NCBI GenBank assembly: GCA_964480365.1
Contig: CAYZPM010000019.1
Coordinates: 10,205 to 74,204, forward strand
Source: CAIQPV01 sp964480365
GTDB lineage: Bacteria > Pseudomonadota > Gammaproteobacteria > Burkholderiales > Gallionellaceae
Reading direction: 5' to 3'
DNA: 64,000 bases
Below, in pieces: positions 52,268 through 60,347 of the stretch. A program made the translations under genes and the position numbers. The stretch's first letter is position 1; every line of letters starts with the position of its first letter. The notes under the pieces were generated by a model. That model was not told the DNA's origin and did no database searches. It saw only the letters and a list, made by a program, of their open reading frames with translations.

Positions 52268-52837
52268 CTACGCAAACAGTGTGGTCAACCACAAACCGAC
52301 ACCGCCTGCGGCAGCCGCACCCGCCACGTAAAACAACCATTTCTTGCGCGTCAACACAGTAATGGAAGCCAGGGAGATCGCAATCTGAACCAGCGTCATG
52401 GCCTGTGCCAACTTGTGGTGCGGATGCATTGCATGTTCACTTTCCTCATTAGCCTTCTCGGATTCCGCCTCCAGTTCCTCGGCCTTCGTCTTGATCTCTT
52501 TCTTTTCTTTATCGTATTTTTCGACCAGATCCTTGAAATAACCCTGCCTCTGTGCGGGCGCAAATTCAGCGGCAAGCTCCATCAGATGCCCCTTGCTACT
52601 CTTGGCTTGATAGAAATTCCACTGATCCGAAGCTTGTGCTTTTTTCAGCACGGCTTCATTCTTGAACAACATGGCTTCATTCTGAGTGGCCCCACCTTGA
52701 TAACTGATGATCGCGCCAACAGTAGCTAAAATTGCAGTAAAGATTGCAACATATCCTGCAAGCCCGTCCCCGCCCTCGGCATGATGTTCAACTTCGTGTT
52801 CATGGGCACCGTGCACATGGAATCCATCTTCTGACAT
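52268..52837 (-). CDS. DUF4337-type membrane protein
   Basis: 189 residues. A His/Glu-rich N-terminus (HVHGAHEHEVEHHAEGG), a membrane segment (about 28-46), a coiled-coil Lys/Glu region (about 105-140) and C-terminal membrane segments (153-188). Matches the uncharacterised DUF4337 family; function not known. The histidine cluster might bind a metal. Upstream of and probably co-transcribed with the PAP2 gene. Confidence 0.8.
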   Translation of the reverse strand: MSEDGFHVHGAHEHEVEHHAEGGDGLAGYVAIFTAILATVGAIISYQGGATQNEAMLFKNEAVLKKAQASDQWNFYQAKSSKGHLMELAAEFAPAQRQGYFKDLVEKYDKEKKEIKTKAEELEAESEKANEESEHAMHPHHKLAQAMTLVQIAISLASITVLTRKKWLFYVAGAAAAGGVGLWLTTLFA

Positions 52838-53341
52838 ATTGTTTCCTTGATTTTGATAATTCGAAAAATTGGCGAATAGACCATTATAGTTGTTGAGGGT
52901 TCCCTACGCGATATTAACGAACACAGCAGTTGTGCGGAAGATATTTACTGCCAGCCATAATTGTGGGTGTAAATGCCTCTCGTGGCTTAAGTCAGTACAA
53001 CAGTACAATATAACTAAACAGTATGACGTACAAGTATACCGAGTAAAGTAGTGCGATCCATTGTGAACCATTTCAATGCGAGGGGATTCATCATGAAAAA
53101 TCAGTTGCCCTGATGAACTAACAAGCCATCTGACGAAGCACGGTGAAACATGCGCTAAGTAATTGGTTGATAGAATTATCGATATGGCTAAGCCATTTTC
53201 AGGTTGAAAGCGAACTCAAGTAATTCAGGGAGAATACGACGGCATACGCAAAAAATCCGGAAAATAAATGAATCCCCATGTTATGTTACGAAAATGTAAA
53301 ATCGGTATTCACATACATAGCACAACACAAAGGAAATCAAA
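52838..53341. other. 504-bp AT-rich spacer upstream of the glycosylation genes
   Basis: No gene is supported. Short CAGTACA repeats occur near 52993-53005. A segment GATGAACTAACAAGCCATC (53113-53131) and, about 100 bp later, AATTCAGGG ... ACGGCATACGC, resemble the sequence right after the methyltransferase gene (GATGAACTAACCAGCCATC at 56892-56910, then AATTCAGGG and ACGGCACACGC). This suggests a remnant of an earlier duplicated unit. Confidence 0.5.
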
Positions 53342-53638
53342 ATGGCTCTTGATTGGTTTGACGCAAACGATGCTGAAAATTTTGGTAAGTCTCTGGCTCA
53401 ATTTTTCATCCAAAATATCCCTCTTCGCTCTGAAGGTGTACCCAATAATGCTCTCTCCAAACAATTTGAAACGGTAGACAAAATGTATCTCCAGATAGAT
53501 CAGTTCAAAGCTGATCACAAGCTGAACATTTACAAAAAATCAAAGCTGGGAAGCGCCTTTAAATTTGAATTGGCCGCTGCAGGATACGAACCCACGTTCG
53601 TGGATCAGGTGACAAAAGGATTGATACAAAAACTCTGA
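53342..53638 (+). CDS. Small conserved protein A (unknown family) coupled to a GT41 gene
   Basis: 98 residues, no signal or membrane segment, and not recognised. It is related to the 100-residue protein at 59963-60265; shared features are WF-x-A-x-x-A-E/Q-x-FGK-x-LA at the start and an H-x-LN-x-YKK-x-KLG-x-AFK ... GY-x-x-x-FVD-x-x-TK block at the end. The stop overlaps the start of the TPR-glycosyltransferase gene (TGATG), so the two are translationally coupled. The repeated pairing suggests a chaperone, activator or substrate of the transferase (inference). Confidence 0.75.
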   Translation: MALDWFDANDAENFGKSLAQFFIQNIPLRSEGVPNNALSKQFETVDKMYLQIDQFKADHKLNIYKKSKLGSAFKFELAAAGYEPTFVDQVTKGLIQKL

Positions 53639-56172
53639 TGTTCGTTGGTAACATCTACCCCAAGACTGACATGCTTAATTGGCTCAAAACACTTTATCCA
53701 CCCCCCCAAAAGATGCCATGTGAAACCGCCGTCGCTGGGTCGTCCAACGTACCCGCGAGACAAACCGCAGTTCTGGATAAAAGCACAGCCTATAAAAACC
53801 TGGGTGACAAGTATTTGGAAGAGGGAAAACTCGATGGCGCGGAGGAAAGTTACCGGCAAGCGATTGCCATCAACCCAAATTTTGCGGAAGCCTATAACAA
53901 TTTGGGGAATGCCTTAAGGGAACAAAAGCGATATGGGGAAGCAGAATATTGCTTCAAACAAGCCATTTCGAAAAAGCCGGAGCTGTCCAATGCCTATTTC
54001 AACCTCGGATATATATTACAAGAACAAGGCAGGTTGAACGAGACAATAGAAAACTTCACCAAAGGGCTTAAATTCAAACCGGATGCGGAAATTATTTACC
54101 GTGACCTGAGTTATGCGCTTTTTCAGTTGGGACAACATGAAGCGGCCAGACAGATAATTGCAAAAGGATTGGCGCTTAATCCCGGCTTTGCTGATTTCCA
54201 TTTTTTTCTGGGGAATATGCACTGGCATGAAAATGAACTTGATAAAGCTGTCGTTTGTTATCAGCAGGCGTTGTCAATTCAACCGGATTATGCAGATATC
54301 CATTCAAACTTGGGAAAAGTGTTTCAAGCGCAGGGGCGGCTGGACGAGGCCATAGCCTGTTTCCGCAAGGCGCTCGCGCTTAAACCGGATTTTGCCGAGA
54401 CCTACGTTAATCTGGGAAACATACTCATGGAACAGGCAAAGCCGATTGAGGCCATTGCTTGCTATCAACAAGCACTCGTGATCAAGCCGGATGCAGCCGA
54501 GGTGTACTACAATTTGGGACTCACATCCAAAACTTATGGGAAATATAGTGACGCCATCGCCTATTATCAAAAAGCGGCGGAACTCAAACCGGATTTTGCC
54601 GACGCCTACTGCAATCTGGGGAATGTATTCTTTGAACAGGGCAAGCCGGATGAAGCTTTGGTTTGCTACCGCAAGGCGCTTGCGATTAAACCACACTTTG
54701 CTAACGCCTGGTATGGGATGGGCGTTACACACGTAGCGCAACAAAAAAATCTTGAGTCCGTTGCCTGTTTCCGGCAAACGCTGGAGCTTGAATCTGACCA
54801 CTTTACTGCCAGGACGCAGATGTTGTATCAATTACAACACATGTGTGAATGGGATGATTTGGAAGAAAATGTTATTGCCGTGCGGCAGAAGGTTTTAGAA
54901 CCTCACACTACAAGTAAAAACCTGCTTTCTCCTCTCGCATTTCTGGCCATCCCCGGCGCGACAGCAGAAGAGCAAAAGCTTTGCGCAGAGAGATGGACTC
55001 AAGGTAAATTTGAAGCTCTTGTTTCCCTCCGCAAAAAAATGGGGTTTGAATTTAATCGCACTCCCGACAAAAGAATTTCGATTGGTTATATTTCTGCGGA
55101 TTTCCGCCAACATCCTGTCTCATTCCTGATGGCGGAAGTATTTGAACTTCATGATCGTAGCCACTTCCATATCACCGCCTATTCCTATGGCCCGAATGAT
55201 GGAAGCGCGATGCGAAAACGACTGGAAAAAGCCTTCGACAACTTCGTGGACATCCGGGACAACCCTTACGAAGAGGCTGCCAAAAAAATCTACGCAGCCC
55301 ACACTGACATCCTAGTGGATCTCACGGGCCATACCCAAGACAGCCGGAGCGGGATACTGGCCCTGCGTCCTGCGCCAATCCAGGTAAATTACTTGGGTTA
55401 TCCCGGCACGATGGGGGCAGATTTTATTGACTACCTGATAGCGGATCAATTCACCATTCCGCCGGAAAAACGGCAGCATTACACGGAAAAAATCGCGTGG
55501 ATGCCGGACTGCTTTCAGGCCAATGACCGCACCCGTCCAAGGCCCGCAGCACCGAGCCGCAAGGACTGCGGCTTGCCGGAAGAAAATATTGTATTCTGTT
55601 GCTTCAACCAGACAGCTAAAATAACGCCGGAAATGTTCGATATCTGGTGCCGGTTGTTAAGGGCTGTGCCCGGCAGCATATTGTGGCTGCCTGCTTGCAA
55701 CCCGCAAGCGGAGGGAAACCTGCGGCGGGAAGCGGAGAACCGTGGGGTAGAAGCAGGACGGCTCATCATGGCGCCCCTGCTGCACCGCGAAGAACACTTG
55801 ACGCGGCTGCAATGCGCGGACTTGTTCCTGGATACACTCCCATTCAACGCTGGCACCACTTGCAGCGATGCGCTTTGGATGGGATTGCCAGTGGTTACCT
55901 GTGCGGGAGATGCCTTCGCATCAAGAATGGCAGGAAGCCTGCTTACTGCCATAGGTGTTCCGGAATTGATTACTTACAGCCTGGATGATTATTACAACCT
56001 TGCGCTTGACTTGTCCACTGACAGGAAAAAGCTAGAGGCTATCCGCAGCAAGATCATTGCCAACCGAGACACGACGCCCCTGTTCGACAGTGTACGATTT
56101 ACCCGTAATCTGGAAAAAGCTTATACTCAAATGTTGGAAGAGTATTCAAAAAAATCGGCACCGTCCTTTTGA
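53638..56172 (+). CDS. TPR-repeat GT41 glycosyltransferase (OGT/SPINDLY-like), copy 1
   Basis: 844 residues. About ten TPR units (residues 45-415, for example AIACFRKALALKPDFAETYVN) followed by a GT41 catalytic domain (about 475-835). Catalytic-type residues are kept: H492 in SADFRQHPVS (like human OGT H498) and K661 in FNQTAKITPEMF (like K842), with the UDP-sugar-binding DTLPFNAGTTCSDALWMGLP. It probably O-glycosylates Ser/Thr of proteins. Start may instead be the ATG at 53671 (MLNWLKT), which resembles the MFNWFKK starts of copies 2 and 3. Translationally coupled to small protein A. Confidence 0.9.
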   Translation: MFVGNIYPKTDMLNWLKTLYPPPQKMPCETAVAGSSNVPARQTAVLDKSTAYKNLGDKYLEEGKLDGAEESYRQAIAINPNFAEAYNNLGNALREQKRYGEAEYCFKQAISKKPELSNAYFNLGYILQEQGRLNETIENFTKGLKFKPDAEIIYRDLSYALFQLGQHEAARQIIAKGLALNPGFADFHFFLGNMHWHENELDKAVVCYQQALSIQPDYADIHSNLGKVFQAQGRLDEAIACFRKALALKPDFAETYVNLGNILMEQAKPIEAIACYQQALVIKPDAAEVYYNLGLTSKTYGKYSDAIAYYQKAAELKPDFADAYCNLGNVFFEQGKPDEALVCYRKALAIKPHFANAWYGMGVTHVAQQKNLESVACFRQTLELESDHFTARTQMLYQLQHMCEWDDLEENVIAVRQKVLEPHTTSKNLLSPLAFLAIPGATAEEQKLCAERWTQGKFEALVSLRKKMGFEFNRTPDKRISIGYISADFRQHPVSFLMAEVFELHDRSHFHITAYSYGPNDGSAMRKRLEKAFDNFVDIRDNPYEEAAKKIYAAHTDILVDLTGHTQDSRSGILALRPAPIQVNYLGYPGTMGADFIDYLIADQFTIPPEKRQHYTEKIAWMPDCFQANDRTRPRPAAPSRKDCGLPEENIVFCCFNQTAKITPEMFDIWCRLLRAVPGSILWLPACNPQAEGNLRREAENRGVEAGRLIMAPLLHREEHLTRLQCADLFLDTLPFNAGTTCSDALWMGLPVVTCAGDAFASRMAGSLLTAIGVPELITYSLDDYYNLALDLSTDRKKLEAIRSKIIANRDTTPLFDSVRFTRNLEKAYTQMLEEYSKKSAPSF

Positions 56173-56187
56173 AGAAAGAAATCAGCA

Positions 56188-56895
56188 ATGAGCATACTTC
56201 TCAGCTTACTCAAGGATATATTTTCCAACAAACCTACATCCGAGGAAATCAAGGCAATCCAATTACTATCATCTGCCGACGAAATCTTCCTCTCCAGTAA
56301 GAGAAAAGTGCTCAATGTAGGCGGGAACAACAAACTTATTGAGTTACCCCCGCAATATCATGATTGGGAGCATGTTCTTTTGGATATTGATCCAAGGGGT
56401 ACGCCGGATATTGTCTGTGATGCCCGCGAATTGACGCATCTGCCTCGTTCCCAGTTCGACGCAGTTTACTGCTCACATAATTTGGAGCACTACTACCGGC
56501 ATGATGCGGTCAAGGTACTGTCCGGGTTTCTCCATGTCCTCAAGGAGGATGGATTTGTCCATATCCGCGTGCCGGATATGGGGGAGTTAATGCGAACCGT
56601 GGTCCGGGATAATCTGGACATTGACAGCTTTCTTTATGAATCCCCTGCCGGGCCAATAACCGTGCGTGATGTGATCTATGGTTATGCGGTGGAGATTGAG
56701 CGCAGCGGCAACGATTTCTTTGCCCATAAAACAGGATTTACGCAAAACTCGCTGGTTGCGATGCTTAAAGGATGCGGTTTCCCCTACGTTTACACGGGTT
56801 CCGGTAATCTGGAAGTTATAGCTTATGCGTTTAAGAATAAACCCAGTGAGTTTGCTTTAAAGCTTATGAATCTGGAAAAAAAGTTGTCCGGATGA
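56188..56895 (+). CDS. Class I SAM-dependent methyltransferase
   Basis: 235 residues with a Rossmann methyltransferase core: motif I VLNVGGNN (residues 45-52), LLDIDPRG at the end of strand 2, and AVYCSHNLEHYYRHDAVKVL at motif II/III, as in sugar and peptide methyltransferases of polysaccharide clusters. It lies 15 bp after the GT41 gene on the same strand, so it may modify the glycan that is transferred or the target protein. Substrate not deducible. Confidence 0.82.
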   Translation: MSILLSLLKDIFSNKPTSEEIKAIQLLSSADEIFLSSKRKVLNVGGNNKLIELPPQYHDWEHVLLDIDPRGTPDIVCDARELTHLPRSQFDAVYCSHNLEHYYRHDAVKVLSGFLHVLKEDGFVHIRVPDMGELMRTVVRDNLDIDSFLYESPAGPITVRDVIYGYAVEIERSGNDFFAHKTGFTQNSLVAMLKGCGFPYVYTGSGNLEVIAYAFKNKPSEFALKLMNLEKKLSG

Positions 56896-56958
56896 ACTAA
56901 CCAGCCATCAAGGAATTCAGGGGTATCGCTACGGCACACGCGAACAAGAACTGATACT

Positions 56959-58803
56959 CTATTTCTTGTTCTGCTCCCATCCTGCCATCATACAAGCCAA
57001 CTTGACACCCAGACCCAGCTCACAACCTTTCTTCATTTGCTGTAACGCTTGCTCACGTTCATGCATGCCCATCAGCGACAGCCCCTTGCCGTAGTAAGCC
57101 CGCGCATCATCCGGCTTAAGTGCACTCTCCGCATCAAATTGCGCAAGCGCCTCCTGATAATGCCCCGAACTTACATAAGCAATTCCCAACTGGTAGCGAA
57201 GCGATGCAAGTTGCGGACTAAGTGCAACTGCCCGTTGAAAATCTAAAATGGCGTCGTCCCATTTGTGCATACTCGCTTCAGCCTGCCCCCTACTATAGAA
57301 AATCCGATAAGCGCCCGGTTCCTGCTTGCTATGCAACAATTGTGCTGCATCGTTCCACAGGCGATAGTTGTCGGCAAACACCCATAAACGATTCCACGCC
57401 AGCGGTACGAGTAGCAGCACAATGAGCCCCATGCCTAGCAGTGTTCTATTGATGTTTCTCTTATCCCCTTCCCAACCATTTTCCTGGAGGTAACCAGCGA
57501 CTAGGCTGCCGTCTTTGGGTAGCCTAGTCGAATGGCTAGTTGTTTTATCAGAGGAGGGTTTTTCTTCCCTCTCCCCGTTGAGAACGGATTGAGGGGGGGA
57601 ATTTGTGACATCATTGCCATGTAATTTGGAAAGCCCACAAGCTCTGATGCCTGGCAACTTAGCCAGCAACAGCGGAAAAAACAGCATCATGCCCGGCATC
57701 CACAGATAACTGCGGTAAAGAACAAAGGGCTCCTGCACCCGAATGGCAGTGAACTCCACCATGAACTGTAACCAGGGATACAGCAAAGCTAGTCCGACAA
57801 TCCCCATCCACCTGGGTCGCAACAACAGCCAGCCGCCCAGAGCGCCATACGCCACAAAGCTGATCGTCCCCAGCCAGCCCTGCCATGCCAACCAAGAGGA
57901 AACAAAATACTCGCGCATATCCATCGACATCCAGGCAGGGTTGGGCAGCATCCACAACCACAGGTATTTGAAAAACAACCCGGCTTGTGTCAGTGCGCTC
58001 AACCCGTGCAGCATAGATGTGCTCTCGACTATTCCATTTTGTTCGAGCGAACTGGCCGCCATGGGTTCATAGGGAACACCCGATACTCCCTTGGCGAGCG
58101 ATATCACCCACAGTGCAATAGCGAGGAATGCAATCCCGGTTGACCATAACGCCCCTTTCCCTGCCGAGATTTTCGTGCGCAGTAGAATGGTCTGCGCCGC
58201 CAATAACGCAGGCAGCATTACGCTGTGTTCCTTGGAAAAACACGCCAAAAAATACGCGCCCACTGCTAACGCCAGCCAGCGTTTCTGCCCGGTCAACAGT
58301 CCGCGCAAATAGGCCAATTGCGCCACTAGGGAAAACAGCGTCGCCATCAGGATGCTGCGCTCAATCACATAGCCGACGGCATAAACCGCCACCGGGTGAC
58401 AAGCAAAGATCAGAGCGCCAAACCATGCACCCCAAGTAACCGCCGATGAGTTTTTATTATCGGCAATGACCGCGCCAACCACTCGGCGCAACAGAATAAA
58501 TAGCAGGGTGACATTGGCTGCATGCAGCAGCAAGTTGCCCAGATGAAAAAAATGCGGCACCGCATCGCTGAAAATGACTGAGGTCCAGCCCAAGCTGGCA
58601 TAAGGCAGCCAACGCAGTTCAAATTGGAACAGCGAATGCGTATACTGTTTTTCCGGATTACCTAAAAAGAAACTCAGATCATCGAATACGAACGGACTGC
58701 CGAGAAACGGCAAATAAACCAAACATACCGCCGCAAATAAGGAAAGTATCCAGCCACGGTCACGCCGGAGAAAGTAGCTCAGCAACTTTTCACGATAAGA
58801 CAT
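56959..58803 (-). CDS. TMTC-like GT-C membrane glycosyltransferase with C-terminal TPRs
   Basis: 614 residues. About 10-11 membrane segments (residues 18-470) are followed by a periplasmic TPR region (500-605, AILDFQRAVALSPQLASLRYQLG). The first loop has FVFDDLSFFLGNP, the D-D ... N-P pattern of TMTC-type GT-C enzymes, and HLGNLLLHAANVTLLF matches the next conserved helix. Such enzymes transfer a sugar from a polyprenyl carrier to exported proteins. A REP-like repeat is read within the loop at about residues 418-441 (DKTTSHSTRL). The ATG at 58803 is chosen because the longer frame to 58857 would cover the pilA terminator. Confidence 0.78.
   Translation of the reverse strand: MSYREKLLSYFLRRDRGWILSLFAAVCLVYLPFLGSPFVFDDLSFFLGNPEKQYTHSLFQFELRWLPYASLGWTSVIFSDAVPHFFHLGNLLLHAANVTLLFILLRRVVGAVIADNKNSSAVTWGAWFGALIFACHPVAVYAVGYVIERSILMATLFSLVAQLAYLRGLLTGQKRWLALAVGAYFLACFSKEHSVMLPALLAAQTILLRTKISAGKGALWSTGIAFLAIALWVISLAKGVSGVPYEPMAASSLEQNGIVESTSMLHGLSALTQAGLFFKYLWLWMLPNPAWMSMDMREYFVSSWLAWQGWLGTISFVAYGALGGWLLLRPRWMGIVGLALLYPWLQFMVEFTAIRVQEPFVLYRSYLWMPGMMLFFPLLLAKLPGIRACGLSKLHGNDVTNSPPQSVLNGEREEKPSSDKTTSHSTRLPKDGSLVAGYLQENGWEGDKRNINRTLLGMGLIVLLLVPLAWNRLWVFADNYRLWNDAAQLLHSKQEPGAYRIFYSRGQAEASMHKWDDAILDFQRAVALSPQLASLRYQLGIAYVSSGHYQEALAQFDAESALKPDDARAYYGKGLSLMGMHEREQALQQMKKGCELGLGVKLACMMAGWEQNKK
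57490..57550. repeat. REP-like palindromic element, copy 5, inside a coding sequence
   Basis: Arms GTAACCAGCGACTAGG and CCTAGTCGAATGGCTAGTT around the stem AGGCT/AGCCT. Lies in the extramembrane loop of the TMTC-like gene and is read in the same frame as the copy inside the ATP-grasp gene. Confidence 0.8.
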
Positions 58804-58814
58804 AAATTCAAAGT

Positions 58815-58843
58815 TTAAAAAAACAAACCCCTCCAAAGAGGGG
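58815..58843 (-). terminator. Intrinsic terminator after pilA
   Basis: On the minus strand CCCCTC-TTTG-GAGGGG is followed by TTTGTTTTTTT. It separates pilA from the TMTC-like gene, giving high pilin and low transferase transcript by partial read-through. Confidence 0.82.
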
Positions 58844-58866
58844 CTTGTGTTTGACATACTTGCTGA

Positions 58867-59367
58867 TTATTTGCAAGAAAAATACTGTTGGAAGGTTGCT
58901 ACAGTTACTTGACCGCAGCTATTGCTCCAAGTCATAGCAGTTGAACCCGGAATAGCCGTCATTCCCAACGTTTGACCATCGATTGTGGTAGCTTGGATGT
59001 TCGTCATGGTTACAGTCAATACGACTGTGGTTTGTGGTGTACCATCTATTTTTATCGTTGATAGATTGGGAGGCATGGATGGGTAATTCGATAAGCCCAT
59101 CGAATTAATGATGTCATTGTTGCTGTTATCCACCTGCCCTTGGTTCGTAGTGGTTACATTTGCAATACTATTCGGGAAAGATCCGTATGTCTGGTAATAC
59201 ATTCCCAGCGCCAATTTGAGAGGATCCATTGAGGATGCGATAGTAGACAGCTTGGCCTTGATGATGTAGTTTTGATATGCAGGAATCGCTACTGCAGCCA
59301 AGATACCGATGATCGCAACCACGATCATCAATTCAATCAGGGTAAAACCCTTTTGTATTCGTTTCAT
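58867..59367 (-). CDS. pilA: Type IV major pilin PilA
   Basis: 166 residues. Prepilin leader MKRIQKG cut before F8, mature start FTLIELMIVVAIIGILAAVA with Glu5, and a C-terminal disulfide loop between C151 and C165 (NSCGQ ... YFSCK). Ser/Thr-rich stretches (NVTTTNQGQ, TMTNIQATT) offer possible O-glycosylation sites. GAAGGAG precedes the ATG. A sigma-54 promoter lies upstream and a terminator downstream. Confidence 0.96.
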   Translation of the reverse strand: MKRIQKGFTLIELMIVVAIIGILAAVAIPAYQNYIIKAKLSTIASSMDPLKLALGMYYQTYGSFPNSIANVTTTNQGQVDNSNNDIINSMGLSNYPSMPPNLSTIKIDGTPQTTVVLTVTMTNIQATTIDGQTLGMTAIPGSTAMTWSNSCGQVTVATFQQYFSCK

Positions 59368-59430
59368 GTTAATTCTCCTTCACAATATTGGGGTTAGACA
59401 CAACACTACAGGGTGCTGAACCAGACATAA

Positions 59431-59445
59431 GCAGGATTCGTGCCG
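59431..59445 (-). promoter_or_regulatory. Sigma-54 (-24/-12) promoter of pilA
   Basis: On the minus strand CGGCACGAATCCTGC has the invariant GG-N10-GC spacing and matches the TGGCACG-N4-TTGC consensus except for two bases. The position gives a 5' untranslated region of about 50 nt. pilA in pseudomonads and relatives is driven by sigma-54 with PilR. Confidence 0.75.
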
Positions 59446-59962
59446 TTCACACCCTAACTGCAATACCCCGTCGTTTAAGACATCGCGGGCTTGCGCTCCT
59501 TTTTCTGCGGCAGAGGCCGCCCATCTGCGTCACCTTGGGTGACAATTTACGTCATGCGCTTGACGGGTTTCGGTATTTAATCACAGTTAATCCAAAATAA
59601 TTCATTAGCGCCGTGAGTCCCGCGAAGGAGGGAATCCGGCAAAAATCACACTGCGCAAAACGGACAAAATCTCATTAGATTGAAACCACCGAGAGGATTT
59701 CCGGGTTAATAGGTACACTTTCCAATGCGGTCATTCCATTGCATAATGTCGCTTGCAAAGCGGATTCTCACCGTTGGGATCTTTAACGTGAAACTCGCGC
59801 AGCGTGACCTTCTCCTCCTCTACCGTTTGCGGGGGAGGGATGGTGAGGGGGAAACGGGCATCGCGAGTTTCATTTTCCCGTGCTGCACATTAGTCATGCC
59901 CGTTAGCGTTACGTTAAAAGGCGCGCCGTCAGGCATTGTGCCGTTGTTCTTTTGGAGGAAAC
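59446..59962. other. Spacer between pilA and small protein B, mostly repeat DNA
   Basis: No gene is supported over about 515 bp. Apart from a GTCCCGCGAAGGAGGGAATC-like fragment near 59616, the right part is the long dispersed repeat at 59783-59917 described separately. Confidence 0.55.
59783..59917. repeat. Long dispersed repeat with TTAACGT terminal inverted repeats
   Basis: 135 bp bounded by TTAACGT and ACGTTAA. Its reverse complement shares AACGGGCATG, ACTCGCGATGCCCGTTTCCC and the ACGCTGCGCGA...CACGTTA end with the copy at 10545-10735. MITE-like, without any coding sequence of its own. Confidence 0.65.
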
Positions 59963-60265
59963 ATGCTGAAAAGTTGGTTTAATGCAAGCGAGGCTCAAGA
60001 ATTTGGCAAAAACCTTGCTGAGATTTACTCCGCAGAACATTCAAATATTGCAAAGAAAAAAGAAAAGGCAAGCACCGTAAATAAGCGGGCGAAGTTGCTT
60101 GGCAGGCTGACATCAGGTGTGACCCAATTTGGGCAGACACACAGCCTCAATTTCTACAAGAAAGCAAAGCTGGGCAATGCTTTTAAGTGGGCCTTGTTGG
60201 AGAAAGGCTATGATGCAAAATTTGTGGATAAACTGACAAAAGAAGTGATTCTGGCCCTGAAATAA
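59963..60265 (+). CDS. Small conserved protein B (unknown family) upstream of a GT41 gene
   Basis: 100 residues, soluble, not recognised. Paralogue of small protein A at 53342, with matching ends: WFNASEAQEFGKNLAE and HSLNFYKKAKLGNAFKWALL. The middle differs and is lysine-rich. The ATG at 59963 is set by TGGAGGAA just upstream. The GT41 gene starts 82 bp downstream, a looser link than for protein A. Confidence 0.75.
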   Translation: MLKSWFNASEAQEFGKNLAEIYSAEHSNIAKKKEKASTVNKRAKLLGRLTSGVTQFGQTHSLNFYKKAKLGNAFKWALLEKGYDAKFVDKLTKEVILALK

Positions 60266-60347
60266 CGGGTGCAACCATCCAAAAACTGCGGTGCAAATGA
60301 AAGATCACGACCAAACTGGCTAAGAGTTTTTTGCTGCAAGGCACACT

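Noticed and set aside
59725..59982. 85-codon plus-strand frame ahead of small protein B
   Set aside because: It is the translation of the dispersed repeat (GEGETGIAS also appears antisense in the 10.5-kb copy) and overlaps the real start at 59963.
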